Positions 17,791 through 26,830 of a stretch of DNA of 64,000 nucleotides are shown piece after piece. The DNA is from Amycolatopsis sp. CA-126428 (GTDB lineage Bacteria > Actinomycetota > Actinomycetes > Mycobacteriales > Pseudonocardiaceae). The translations under genes were made by a program, and so were the position numbers. The first letter of the stretch is position 1. Each line of letters opens with the position of its first letter. The notes beneath the pieces are model-generated. The model worked only from the letters and a program-made list of their open reading frames with translations. It made no database searches and was not told the DNA's origin. The stretch lies in NCBI RefSeq assembly GCF_002904335.1, contig NZ_PPHF01000010.1, forward strand, positions 167,069 to 231,068, in the 5' to 3' direction.

Positions 17791-18561
17791 GTGCGCCTAG
17801 CCCGAATTGCCCATCCCGGTGGTGTCGCGTTCGCCTCGATCGAAGGCGACGGCGACGACGCCCAGGTCCTCGAAATCGCCGAGCACCCCTTCGGCCAGCC
17901 GAACTTCACCGGCAAGCGGTGGCCGCTGGCCGACGTCCGGCTGCTCGCGCCGATCCTGCCGTCGAAGGTGATCGCCGTCGGCCGCAACTACGCCAAGCAC
18001 GCGGCCGAGTTCGGCAACGACGTGCCCAGCGAGCCGATGCTGTTCATCAAGCCGTCGACGACCGTCATCGGGCCCAACGCGGCCATCCGCCGCCCGTCGG
18101 GCATCGGCCGCGTCGACTTCGAGGGTGAGCTCGCGATCGTCATCGGGCAGCCGGTGAAGAACGTCCCGGCCGCCCGCGCGGCGAGCGTCATCCTCGGGTA
18201 CACGGTCGCCAACGACGTCAGCGCCCGCGACCTCCAGAAGTCCGACGGCCAGTGGGGCCGTGCCAAGGGCTTCGACACCTTCTGCCCGATCGGCCCGTGG
18301 ATCGAGACCTCGATCGACGCCTCCGACCTCTCCCTGAGGGCCGAGGTCGACGGCGAGCTCAAGCAGGACGGCCGCACGTCCGACCTCGTCCACAAGATCC
18401 CCGAGCTGGTCGAGTTCGTCTCCGGCGTGATGACGCTGCTGCCGGGCGACATCATCCTGACCGGCACGCCCGAGGGCGTCGGCCCGATCGAGGGCGGCCA
18501 GAGCGTCTCGATCACCATCGAAGGCATCGGAACCCTGACCAACCCGGTCGAGGACGTCTAA
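17791..18561 (+). CDS. Fumarylacetoacetate hydrolase (FAH) family protein
   Basis: A 256-aa protein of the FAH superfamily, metal-dependent hydrolases and decarboxylases acting on acylpyruvates and related diketo acids. Signatures include KVIAVGRNYAKHAAEFG, LFIKPSTTVIGP, the metal-binding region DFEGELAIVIG, VANDVSARDLQ, KGFDTFCPIGPWI and GDIILTGTPEGVGP. It probably cleaves a small acylpyruvate or has oxaloacetate-decarboxylase-type activity; the substrate is not predictable. The GTG start lies six bases after a -10 box. Its stop overlaps the stop of the convergent FAD gene by two bases. Confidence 0.88.
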   Translation: MRLARIAHPGGVAFASIEGDGDDAQVLEIAEHPFGQPNFTGKRWPLADVRLLAPILPSKVIAVGRNYAKHAAEFGNDVPSEPMLFIKPSTTVIGPNAAIRRPSGIGRVDFEGELAIVIGQPVKNVPAARAASVILGYTVANDVSARDLQKSDGQWGRAKGFDTFCPIGPWIETSIDASDLSLRAEVDGELKQDGRTSDLVHKIPELVEFVSGVMTLLPGDIILTGTPEGVGPIEGGQSVSITIEGIGTLTNPVEDV

Positions 18562-19799
18562 CCCCTGGCCACCGGCTCCATCGGCCGCCGGGCGAACGCC
18601 GGAGCGTGCTCCGGCCGCAGCCCCAGGCCGAGGAGCCGGGCCGGGACGTACGACAGGCGCGGGAACCGGGCGAACGCCTTGATCATCGGCGCCGGCGGGC
18701 CGTTGCGCTCGCCGTTCATCACCCCGCGGACCACCGTGCGGTGCAGCAGGCGCTGCAGCCCCTGCACCAGCAGCGTCGGCGCGAGGCGGCGCGAGCGCAC
18801 CTTCGCCAGCTCGGCTCCCGTCGGACGGCCCCGGCGCAGCGGCTCGGCCAGCAGCGTCGCCGCCGCGACCGCGTCCTGCACCGCCAGGTTGATGCCGACG
18901 CCGCCGATCGGCGACATCGCGTGCGCCGCGTCGCCGATGCACAGCAGCCCGTCGACGTGCCACTTGCGCAGCAGGTTGAGCCGCACGTCGAGGAACTTGA
19001 CGTCGTCCATCGTCTCGAGCTCGTGCACCCGGTCGGTGAACTCGGGGCAGATCTGCGTGACGTTCTCCCGGAACGCCTCGATGCCGTGGGCGCGCAGGTC
19101 TTCGCCCTTCGGCGCGAGGTAGGCGACCTGGTAGAAGTCCGGCCGGGGGAGCGGCACCGCGAAGCGGCGGTTCCGCATCTTCGGCAGCAGCATGGTGCCC
19201 GCTTCGTCGTCGCCACGCGAGAGCCGGAACCACCAGACGTCGAACGGGCAGTCGTACTCCCGCGGCACCAGGCCGGCCTCACGGCGGGCCAGCGACCAGC
19301 GGCCGTCGGCGGCGATCACCAGGTCGGCGCGGATTTCGCCGGTTTCCCCGGCGCTCGTGCGGTAGGTGATGCCGGCGACCCGGCCGTCCTCGCGGACCAG
19401 GCCGGTGCACTCGGTCTCCATCCGCTGGACGAACGTCGGCTCCTTGCGCGCGCTTTCGGCGAGCAGGTCGAGGAAGTCCCACTGCGGCACCATCGCGATG
19501 TAGGGGTGCGCCACCTTCAGCCGGGTGAAGTCGGCCAGCTTCATGAGCTCGCCGTTCTCCTGGGGGAAGCCCGCCGAGGTCAGCTCGCTGTGCGGCAACG
19601 CGTGGAACCGCTCGCCGAGGCCCAGCTCGTCGAGCAGCGTCAGCGTCGACGGGTGCACCGTGTCCCCGCGGAAGTCGCGCAGGAAATCGGCGTGCTTCTC
19701 CAGCAGCGTCACCTCGACGCCGGCCCGGGCCAGCAGCAGCCCCGTGACCATCCCGGCCGGCCCGCCACCGATGACGACGCAGCTCGTGCGCTCGGTCAT
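18558..19799 (-). CDS. FAD-dependent monooxygenase (PHBH fold)
   Basis: A 413-aa flavoprotein hydroxylase of the UbiH/PHBH type. The N-terminal FAD motif is VVIGGGPAGMVTGLLLARAG, the mid-protein DG motif lies in VIAADGRWS, and the second FAD motif is GDAAHAMSPIGGVGINLAVQDA. Such enzymes hydroxylate aromatic or polyketide-like substrates with NAD(P)H. I chose ATG 19799, nine bases after AAGGGAG; an in-frame ATG at 19808 directly abuts that site. An AT-rich inverted repeat (TTATTCA, eight bases, TGAATAA) sits 15-36 bases upstream and may bind a regulator. Confidence 0.9.
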   Translation of the reverse strand: MTERTSCVVIGGGPAGMVTGLLLARAGVEVTLLEKHADFLRDFRGDTVHPSTLTLLDELGLGERFHALPHSELTSAGFPQENGELMKLADFTRLKVAHPYIAMVPQWDFLDLLAESARKEPTFVQRMETECTGLVREDGRVAGITYRTSAGETGEIRADLVIAADGRWSLARREAGLVPREYDCPFDVWWFRLSRGDDEAGTMLLPKMRNRRFAVPLPRPDFYQVAYLAPKGEDLRAHGIEAFRENVTQICPEFTDRVHELETMDDVKFLDVRLNLLRKWHVDGLLCIGDAAHAMSPIGGVGINLAVQDAVAAATLLAEPLRRGRPTGAELAKVRSRRLAPTLLVQGLQRLLHRTVVRGVMNGERNGPPAPMIKAFARFPRLSYVPARLLGLGLRPEHAPAFARRPMEPVARG

Positions 19800-20217
19800 C
19801 TCGACCATCTCCCTTATTCATCGCTTGTTGAATAACTTGAGGATGCACCCGCGTGGCACCGGCGTCAAGGGGTGTGACCGGAGATACGCTGATCGGGCGA
19901 CGGCCCCGGTGTCCGCGCCCGGTGGCCGAAAACCGTCCAAACGCGACAGTTGGTCGAAGGTGTTCCGGTTGTGCCCGGCTCCGGCGGCGGGATGCGGAAG
20001 CGCCCTTGTGGACGGAGCGGATTCCCAAGCCGCGCAAGGGTTTTCACGGAGGAATCGATTGCTTTCCCGGTCGGGCCGGCGCCGGGGGTGTGTACGGCCG
20101 GATAACCGAACGGGGACGGTCCGCCAACTGGGAGTAGAGAAAGTGCGCCGGAACAGGCGAGCGGCAATCACCTCTTTGGCAGCGTCGCGAACGCGGCGGT
20201 TGCCCTAGCCTCACTGG
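19800..20217. other. Intergenic region between divergent FAD and HAD genes
   Basis: No credible gene is seen in this 418-base gap. It holds the inverted repeat TTATTCA (19814-19820) and TGAATAA (19829-19835), eight bases apart, close to the FAD gene start, and a possible -10 box TAGCCT (20206-20211) six bases before the HAD gene GTG. Confidence 0.6.
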
Positions 20218-21045
20218 GTGGATTTCGCCCTGGCACCCCGGACCCCGTCGCGAACCGCCTCGCCCGCAGCGGCGGCGTCCGAGCCCTGGGCGCCGCCCGA
20301 GCTCCGGCTGGTGTGCCTGGACATCGACGACACGCTCATCGACTGCACCGCCGCGATCCGCCGGAGCCTCCACATCCTCACCGGCCGGGGTGACCTGTGG
20401 CCGCTGTGGGACCTCATCACCGAAGAGCACGTCGCGCTCGTCGTCGCGGGCGAACTCGACTACCGGACGATGCACCAGCGGCGCACCGACTGCTTCCTCG
20501 CCGAAATCGGCATCCTCGCCGACGCCGAACAGGTGAGCTCCTTCGAGCGCCGCCGCCGGGAGCTGCTCGACCACTCGTGGCAGCTGTTCGACGACGTCCT
20601 CGACTGCCTGGAGTGGCTGCGCGCGGCCGGCCTGATGCTGGCCGCGGTGACGAACGCCTCGGGTGTCCACCAGCGGAAGAAGATCGCCGACCTGGGCCTG
20701 GCGCCGTTCTTCGACCACGTCGCCATCGCCGGCGAGCTCGGCGTGGCCAAACCCGACCCGGTGATGTTCCACACGGTGTGCCTGGGCCTGGGCTGCGCCC
20801 CGGCCCAGGCGGTCCACGTCGGCGACAAACTGGACACCGACGCGATCGGCGCCCGCGACGCGGGCCTGGGCGCGGTCTGGCTCGACCGCGACCGCATCGG
20901 CGAGCGCGCCCCGGAGGGCGTCCACACGGTGGCCGGCCTCGCCGAGCTGCCTGAGCTGCTGGTTTCGGAGTACGCCACGATCGGCGTCCCGGCCCAGCGG
21001 AGCAGTGGCACCCCCGCGTTCACGGTCCGGAACGGCGTGCTCTAG
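20218..21045 (+). CDS. HAD-superfamily phosphatase-like hydrolase
   Basis: A 275-aa haloacid dehalogenase-type hydrolase. The four HAD motifs are visible: DIDDTLID (nucleophile Asp), TNASG, the Lys in GVAKPDP, and GDKLDTDAIGA. A helical cap lies between motifs I and II. The role is probably dephosphorylation of a small metabolite; the substrate is unknown. The first 30 residues (Pro/Ala-rich) precede the fold. GTG 20218 lies six bases after TAGCCT, so a leaderless transcript is plausible. tRNA-Gln and tRNA-Glu follow. Confidence 0.88.
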   Translation: MDFALAPRTPSRTASPAAAASEPWAPPELRLVCLDIDDTLIDCTAAIRRSLHILTGRGDLWPLWDLITEEHVALVVAGELDYRTMHQRRTDCFLAEIGILADAEQVSSFERRRRELLDHSWQLFDDVLDCLEWLRAAGLMLAAVTNASGVHQRKKIADLGLAPFFDHVAIAGELGVAKPDPVMFHTVCLGLGCAPAQAVHVGDKLDTDAIGARDAGLGAVWLDRDRIGERAPEGVHTVAGLAELPELLVSEYATIGVPAQRSSGTPAFTVRNGVL

Positions 21046-21096
21046 TATTTCTCCTCGTGCGGTGCTGAACCGGCCCAGGCCGGAGCAGTACCTCAC

Positions 21097-21168
21097 TGGG
21101 GTATGGTGTAATTGGCAGCACGACTGGTTCTGGTCCAGTTAGTCTAGGTTCGAGTCCTGGTACCCCAG
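21097..21168 (+). tRNA. tRNA-Gln (anticodon CTG)
   Basis: The acceptor stem TGGGGTA pairs with TACCCCA, the anticodon stem ACTGG/CCAGT encloses the loop TTCTGGT (anticodon CTG at 21130-21132), and the T-arm carries GGTTCGAGTCC. The 3' CCA is not encoded. Confidence 0.95.
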
Positions 21169-21268
21169 CTGCGGAGAGTGACCCCCCTGCGGGGCGGGAA
21201 ATCGCTTCTGGTAGGTTCTCTCCAGCAAGAAAAACAGAAAAGCCCTGGGAGACCAGGGAAGATCCTAA

Positions 21269-21344
21269 GCCCCCGTCGTCTAGCGGCCTAGGACGCCGGC
21301 CTCTCACGCCGGTAGCGTGGGTTCGAATCCCATCGGGGGTACCA
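21269..21344 (+). tRNA. tRNA-Glu (anticodon CTC)
   Basis: The acceptor GCCCCCG pairs with CGGGGGT, the anticodon stem CCGGC/GCCGG encloses CTCTCAC (anticodon CTC at 21303-21305), and the T-arm contains GGTTCGAATCC. Here the CCA end is encoded (21342-21344), unlike the neighbouring tRNA-Gln. Confidence 0.95.
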
Positions 21345-21354
21345 GCAGTAACCA

Positions 21355-21384
21355 AACCGCCTGACTCACGTCGGGCGGTTTTTT
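21355..21384 (+). terminator. Intrinsic terminator after tRNA-Glu
   Basis: A ten-pair stem (AACCGCCTGA with one wobble), a six-base loop and a run of six T residues lie just after the tRNA. Confidence 0.88.
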
Positions 21385-21469
21385 GGTGTGTCTGGAGCGC
21401 GCGTCAGAGATCCTCTGCGGCTTGCGTGTGTCCTCGGCAGAGGGTTCACCGGCAGTCTGACTGTGATCG

Positions 21470-21874
21470 TCACCTCATCGATGTCCCGTGGACGTGATGC
21501 GGGACGATGTCCGCTCGGTATCCGCAGGGTGGCTGGCCAATGTTCCAGCCGTCCCGGACGTGCTTGCCGAGGCCGCCCCAGGACTGCTTGAGGGTATTGA
21601 GGACCTCGTACTCGGCGATGGACTGGTTGATCCGCCGCTGCAGAACCCGCTGGGCGCGGCTGCCCGAGAGTGTCAGCGGCTCGTTGGAGGCGTCGGCTCG
21701 TTCCAGCTCTCGCACCGCCGACAGACCTTCGAAGGCGCGGCGGGCGACGCGCGTGAGACGCTCTCCCAGAACACTACGTCGAAGCGGCGGCTGGGGTGGG
21801 ATGCCTCGTCGACGAGGGCGGTGATGCCGCCTGCCGGACTTGATGTCGAAAAAGCGGCCGTGATGACCCAGGAC
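21470..21874 (-). pseudogene. Decayed serine recombinase fragment
   Basis: Read on the minus strand, one frame gives HHGRFFDIKSGR. After a frameshift near 21800 a second frame gives RRFDVVFWESVSRVARRAFEG, SNEPLTLSGSRAQRVL, INQSIAEYEVLNTLKQSW and HVRDGWNIGQPPCGY before a stop at 21470. These match, in order, the catalytic-domain and start-of-recombinase-domain regions of actinomycete serine recombinases. The catalytic Ser region and the whole C-terminal DNA-binding part are missing. It sits right behind tRNA-Glu at the edge of an accessory region and looks like the relic of an integrated element. The plus-strand open frames here are shadows. Confidence 0.75.
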
Positions 21875-22113
21875 TTTTAAACGGAGCTTTCATCGCCGGT
21901 TTTGCGGCCTTCCGGATGAATGGCGTCTTCGGCCACGGTGATCACATCTTCGGTGACGGCGCCGCCGACGCAGCGGCGCGTTCCAGTATTTTGATACGAC
22001 TGGCCGAGCACCAATGGCGACACAGTTGGGACACAACTGGGTCACTGCGTCGGGGAGGCGCGTAACAGTGCGTTCATGCCGTCCTACTCCTTGAGTGAGT
22101 GGGGAGGTGCACG

Positions 22114-25100
22114 ATGAGCACCCGAATTGACGAAGCCGAGGCCGCCTTGTGTTGCTTCGATGGCGCTGCCGCGTTGTCCGCGTTTGACGAGGTACTCGAA
22201 ACTGACGCGCACAGCGACCGCGCGTTGGCCGGGCGCGTGCGTGCGTTGTGGATGCTTCGACGCTGGAAAGACGCCCGTGCCCGGCTTGCGGAGCTGGATG
22301 ACCGCGATCACTCCGTCCACGTGGCGCTCGCGCGTGGTCTTGTCGCGCTCGGGCAGCCGGACGACCCGTCGTACCTCGCCGTCGACTGTGGGTCCGCGAA
22401 GCGGGACGACGAAACGGCCATCGCTGCCTTCGAAAGGGCGGCTCGGCTGGACGAATCATCAGTCGAAGCGGTGGCCGGCCTCGCCACGGCCTACCGGATG
22501 GCGGGCCGGCTCCCGAAGGCTGAAGAAGTTCTGCGGAATGCGCGTCCACGGTTGCGTTCGTCGGCGCCGGCCTTGGTGGAAAGCGCGATGTGCCGGATGG
22601 AACAGGACGACCTTTCGGCGGCGGAGGAATACGTCTCGCTCGCCATCGCGGACGACCCCGGGTATGTGCAGGCACAACTGGTCCGGCTGGAGCTGCGCCG
22701 ACGATCCGATTACGGCAACGCGGAGCTGGTCGCGCTGGCGGAAGGGCTGGTGAACCGGCAACCCGGTCCGACCGCGGTCGCGCTCGAGCTCTACGGCTGG
22801 GTCCTGCTCGACCGGGCGGACCTGACCGGCGACCGGCAGTTGCGGGACAAGGCCCTGGAGCAGTTCAACCGCGCCGAGGCGTTGGGCCCGGTCATGCCGG
22901 GGGTGATCAACGGGAAGATCGTCATCCATCTGGGCAACAGTCAGTTCGAACAGGCTTTCAAGGTGGTCGACGCGGCGATCGAGAGTGAGCCGACCAGTCC
23001 GCAGCTGTACCTCAGTCGTGCGGAGATCATGGCGGCCGCGGGTGAACTGCCGCGGGCGCGGCTCGACACCTATCACCGCGTGCTGGACCTGGAACCGCGT
23101 GACCTCAGTGCGCGGCTCGCGAAGGTGCGCGCCCTGATCAGCCTGCACCGGATCCCCGAGGCGACGGAAATCGTCGAGGTGCTGCGCGAGGAGTTGCCCG
23201 GCAACCGCCGCGTCGACGCGGCTGCGATGTGGCTGCGAGAACCCGCGCAGATGCCGGAGTCTCGGGTACTCGAGCTGAAGATCGACCGGCCGTGGGAAAA
23301 CGGGAAGGACGATCCCGATCAGCTGCTGGACCTGCTCACTAACGAAGTGAGTGTGAACCTGGGACTGACCAGGCCGGTCGCCGGTCGGCTGGGCGAACTC
23401 GTCGTGGGGGATCGCAAAGCGCTGCTCCAGCGCGCGTTCGAAGAGGAGCAGAAGTACCTGCAGGCGCGGGCCAGGTTCCGCGGCCAGGCACAACGTGCCC
23501 GGAAAGGCGCCCCCGTCCGGTGGCTCGGCCACCTGCTGTTCGAGTCGGCGTTCGTGTTCGGGACTCTCGCTCTCGCCGTGCTGATTTGGTTGATCTCTGG
23601 GCGGGGCGAGCCGTTCACGGGCTGGCGGCTGGCCTTGACGGCGGCCTTCCCGATCGTGTTCTTCGTGATCGCTTTTTTCGATCGGAAGTACAAGCTCCCT
23701 GTCGATCTCGCCCCCACCTTCGCGGCCTTCGGCGGTGCCGCGGTGCTGGCTGCGTCGATCTGCCTGGGTGTCGTTCGGTTCGGCGCCGGTCTTGGCAGCG
23801 TTGTCGGCATCGGCGTGGCTGTTGCCGTCATCGGTGCGGTCATCGGCGGTGCCCTGCTCCGCAACCAGTTCGCGAAGCCGAGCCCTCTCGGGCCGCAGCA
23901 GGCGTTCGACCAGTGGCTGGAAAGCCTGTACGGCAACGGGTTGCTGCCGTTGGCGATCGGCGCGAGGGCCAGCCATGAGCGCGTCTACGGTACCTGCCTG
24001 CCGGTCCTGGACGGAACATATTCGGACGCTCCGGTGGAGATTGACACTCCCGCTTCCGGCGACTTGCGTCGGCTGCTCAGGCAGCGCAGTAAGGGGAGTT
24101 TCGCACTGGCCGGTCCTCGCGGGGTAGGCAAGTCCACACTGCTCGACCGGTGGTGTGCGGGGCAGTTCCTGCGCGATGCGGAGTCGGCGCAGCGGGTGCG
24201 TCACGATCTGACCATCAAGGTCGATGCTCCCGTCGGCTACCAGTCGAAGGAGTTCTTGATCCACTTGTTCGGCAAGCTGTGTGACGAGGTCGAGAAGTAC
24301 GTGCGCTCGCTGGAAGGGCTGCGGAACCGACCGGGTGAGCCGGCACCACGACGGCTGCTCCGTCTGACGGGTTCGGAACGTTTCGATCGGGTCGACCGGC
24401 CCGAGGGAAACGTCCAGCCGGCCGACCTGGCCGCCCGGGCGAAGGAAGAGCGGGAGAACATCCGCTTCGTGCAGAGCCGCACGAAGGAAGGGGAGCTTTC
24501 GCTGGGTCTCACCCCGCTGAAGGGGACGAGTGTCGGGTACAAGGCCAAGGGCACCGTCCGGCGCGACGACGTGCCGCTCAACCACCCTGAGCTGGTTGAC
24601 CGGTTCCGCGACTTCCTGGGCCAGACCGCGCAGCTGGTCGAGGAGCTTCGCTGCAAGGTGCTGATCGGGATCGACGAGCTGGATCGGATCAGCGACGGCG
24701 AAGGGGCGCAGCGGTTCCTGAACGAGTTGAAGGCGGTCTTCAACGTCCGCAACTGCTATTTCCTGGTCTCGGTTTCCGAGGATGCGCTCGCGGAGTTCGA
24801 ACTCGCGGCGATGGGCATGCGGACGGTGTTCGACAGCGCTTTCGACCAGATCGTGCGGGTCGACTACTTCTCGTTCGAGGAGGCGAGGTCACTGCTCAAC
24901 CGGCGCATCCGCGACCTGCCCGAGCAGTTCGCTGCGCTGGCGTATGTGTTCTCCGGTGGCCTCGCGCGCGAACTGGCCCGGACGGCGGAGGCGATCGCGG
25001 GCGGTTGCTCGTCCGAGGAAGAGCTCGGCTCTGTCGCCGGGCACCTCGTGCAGCGCCAGCTTGACCGCACCACTCGCGCCGCGATGGACCGGGTCAGCCG

Positions 25101-25572
25101 GTCACCGGACCGCCGCGCCGGTGCGGCCCTCATCCCGGTGCTCGACGAGCGTCCGGTCGGCAAGCTGACCGGCGGGATGCTGCGCGAATACGCCGTGAAG
25201 GTGGCCGACATCGGCCACGCGAAGGCAGAGTCCGTGGGCCTCGCCGGTGTCCGGCTCGACGTCGTCGCGATGGTGGAGTACCTCGCGGTGCTCCTCGACG
25301 TCTTCGACGGGCGGCTCGTCGAGGACCGGATGGCCGCAGGGTTGGAACGAGGGTTCGGCGCCTTCGAGAACCTCGCCAGGGTTCGCCGTTATCTCGGGGC
25401 GAACTCCTCCGGGGCGCGGGAACTCCTACGCGGGTTCTGCGGGGCGTGGGAGCTCCCCGGAGCTGCTCCCGCCCCGAAGTCGCGAACCTGTGTGCTGCCG
25501 CCGCGGCGTGACGGACACGCACGCGGAGCCGCCCGCCTTGGTCTCAATCACTCGAACGGTGCCGGCCGGTAG
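22114..25572 (+). CDS. TPR / four-helix membrane / KAP-like P-loop NTPase
   Basis: A 1152-aa multidomain protein. Residues about 1-430 are helical repeats of TPR type (such as AIAAFERAARLDESSVEAVA and LDLEPRDLSARLAKVRALI). About 475-600 hold four hydrophobic segments in two hairpins. A P-loop GPRGVGKST starts at residue 667, and a Walker B-like VLIGIDELDRI starts at 849, typical of KAP-type STAND NTPases. A charged helical tail follows. GGGGAGG precedes ATG 22114, and a small inverted repeat CAGTTG-GGACA-CAACTG lies at 22023-22039. KAP NTPases are membrane-linked and occur in phage-defence contexts; a sensor or switch role is inferred. No partner gene is obvious. Confidence 0.8.
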   Translation: MSTRIDEAEAALCCFDGAAALSAFDEVLETDAHSDRALAGRVRALWMLRRWKDARARLAELDDRDHSVHVALARGLVALGQPDDPSYLAVDCGSAKRDDETAIAAFERAARLDESSVEAVAGLATAYRMAGRLPKAEEVLRNARPRLRSSAPALVESAMCRMEQDDLSAAEEYVSLAIADDPGYVQAQLVRLELRRRSDYGNAELVALAEGLVNRQPGPTAVALELYGWVLLDRADLTGDRQLRDKALEQFNRAEALGPVMPGVINGKIVIHLGNSQFEQAFKVVDAAIESEPTSPQLYLSRAEIMAAAGELPRARLDTYHRVLDLEPRDLSARLAKVRALISLHRIPEATEIVEVLREELPGNRRVDAAAMWLREPAQMPESRVLELKIDRPWENGKDDPDQLLDLLTNEVSVNLGLTRPVAGRLGELVVGDRKALLQRAFEEEQKYLQARARFRGQAQRARKGAPVRWLGHLLFESAFVFGTLALAVLIWLISGRGEPFTGWRLALTAAFPIVFFVIAFFDRKYKLPVDLAPTFAAFGGAAVLAASICLGVVRFGAGLGSVVGIGVAVAVIGAVIGGALLRNQFAKPSPLGPQQAFDQWLESLYGNGLLPLAIGARASHERVYGTCLPVLDGTYSDAPVEIDTPASGDLRRLLRQRSKGSFALAGPRGVGKSTLLDRWCAGQFLRDAESAQRVRHDLTIKVDAPVGYQSKEFLIHLFGKLCDEVEKYVRSLEGLRNRPGEPAPRRLLRLTGSERFDRVDRPEGNVQPADLAARAKEERENIRFVQSRTKEGELSLGLTPLKGTSVGYKAKGTVRRDDVPLNHPELVDRFRDFLGQTAQLVEELRCKVLIGIDELDRISDGEGAQRFLNELKAVFNVRNCYFLVSVSEDALAEFELAAMGMRTVFDSAFDQIVRVDYFSFEEARSLLNRRIRDLPEQFAALAYVFSGGLARELARTAEAIAGGCSSEEELGSVAGHLVQRQLDRTTRAAMDRVSRSPDRRAGAALIPVLDERPVGKLTGGMLREYAVKVADIGHAKAESVGLAGVRLDVVAMVEYLAVLLDVFDGRLVEDRMAAGLERGFGAFENLARVRRYLGANSSGARELLRGFCGAWELPGAAPAPKSRTCVLPPRRDGHARGAARLGLNHSNGAGR

Positions 25573-25764
25573 CCAGTGCTCTGCCCATGAACGTTGGCCG
25601 GTTTGATGACACGCCGGTCAGCGTTCGGGGTCGGTGGTCGGGATGCGGTCAGGCTGGGGTGCAGATCGACCGATCGAGAAGGTCAGCGGCTGCATCCGAT
25701 CGTGCGAGGAGGGACCGGCTCGGCAGCGCGGCTGCGCCGGGCTGCGCTCGGCGTGTTTCTTCGA

Positions 25765-26658
25765 TCACTGCGTACCCCGGAGACAGCGGGTCGTCGCCTC
25801 GGCTTGTCCTGACAACACGGTCACGATCCGGACCGCCACCTGCACGCAGCCATGACGTATCGGCAGGATGTTGCCGAAGACCGCTTGACCGTCGAATACG
25901 GCTTGATAAACCGTATCATTCGGCGCGTCATTTCTCCGCTGAGCTGTGATCGTCACGATTGCGCCAGTGAGGCGAACAGTGCCGTCCGTGGGACTGAATC
26001 GTCCCCATGCGACGTCGCACTTCGGGGCGTATCTCAGCTCTATGCTGCCAAGGTAGGTTTCATCAGCCGTGTTGACCTCAACACTGTCAACCGTCGTCAC
26101 ATCCGGATCTGCCGCACATGTCGAACGCTTTGGATCTGCGCCATCCACCACAGGTTGCTGGCTCAGGGCTCCAGTGGGGACGAAGCGTGCTGTAGGTGAT
26201 TCGTCGGATGTCGCAGGAGCTGCTGGGCTGATCGATGTTCTTTGCGAACTGTCGTCGCCTGACAGGAACACAAAAACAACGCCGATCAGTGCGCAGATGA
26301 TCGTGGCGGAAACCAGGGTGATGCGCGCCCGGTTGTGGCGAGGCGAAGTACGCGGTGGTTCCGTCGCGGCTTCTACGGTCGAGGGTGCTCCGCCGAGCGC
26401 AGCGCGTGCTTCTTCCCATCGATGCCGCCAGGTCTCGAGGTCGCCTCCGCATGCCTGCGCATAGGCCAACGCCACATCGAGTGTCGGGAGCCTCCGGCCC
26501 TGTGCGGCGGCGGACAACGTCGCCTTCGAGAAGTGTGTCTTCTCCGCCAGCGTGCGGTAGGTCGGCGAGCCTGCCTCTTCGCGGAGTTGGCGTAGTTCGA
26601 ACGCGAAGCGCTCACACGGCCCGTCGGCCGGGTCCACCGGACTCGGCTGCCTTGGCAC
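25765..26658 (-). CDS. Membrane-bound XRE regulator with extracytoplasmic DUF2690-like domain
   Basis: A 297-aa protein. Residues about 12-80 form an XRE helix-turn-helix (RTLAEKTHFSKATLSAAAQGRRLP). Residues about 120-140 are a membrane helix (ITLVSATIICALIGVVFVFL). The remainder is a Ser/Thr/Pro linker and a Cys-containing domain resembling DUF2690 (CAADPDVTTV, IELRYAPKCDVAWGRF, C-terminal RC). GTG 26656-26658 was chosen for the purine-rich site upstream and because the family begins PRxPxPxDPxDGP. It is divergent from a secreted protein with a similar domain, so an outside signal may be passed to DNA. Confidence 0.8.
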   Translation of the reverse strand: MPRQPSPVDPADGPCERFAFELRQLREEAGSPTYRTLAEKTHFSKATLSAAAQGRRLPTLDVALAYAQACGGDLETWRHRWEEARAALGGAPSTVEAATEPPRTSPRHNRARITLVSATIICALIGVVFVFLSGDDSSQRTSISPAAPATSDESPTARFVPTGALSQQPVVDGADPKRSTCAADPDVTTVDSVEVNTADETYLGSIELRYAPKCDVAWGRFSPTDGTVRLTGAIVTITAQRRNDAPNDTVYQAVFDGQAVFGNILPIRHGCVQVAVRIVTVLSGQAEATTRCLRGTQ

Positions 26659-26679
26659 CCGGCTCCCCCTCCCGAACTG

Positions 26680-26701
26680 CGATGTCCAGACTTCGATGTC
26701 C
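26680..26701. promoter_or_regulatory. Direct repeats CGATGTCC, possible regulator site
   Basis: CGATGTCC occurs at 26680-26687 and 26694-26701, 14 bp apart, just upstream of the XRE gene in the divergent intergenic region. GTCC-GCTACC-GGAC overlaps the second copy. This may be an operator of the XRE protein. Confidence 0.35.
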
Positions 26702-26830
26702 GCTACCGGACGGTGTTTTGGCCAACAGTGCGATCCATTACACCTGGTCAAAGGCGGCGTTTCAGGCTCCATTCGGGTGACGACAAGCACGGTCCGAGCG
26801 AGCGGCCCGCCTAACCGAAAAGGAGGATTC

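Noticed and set aside
21488..21880. Plus-strand open frame of 130 codons
   Set aside because: It is the shadow of the minus-strand serine recombinase relic, which has clear family similarity.
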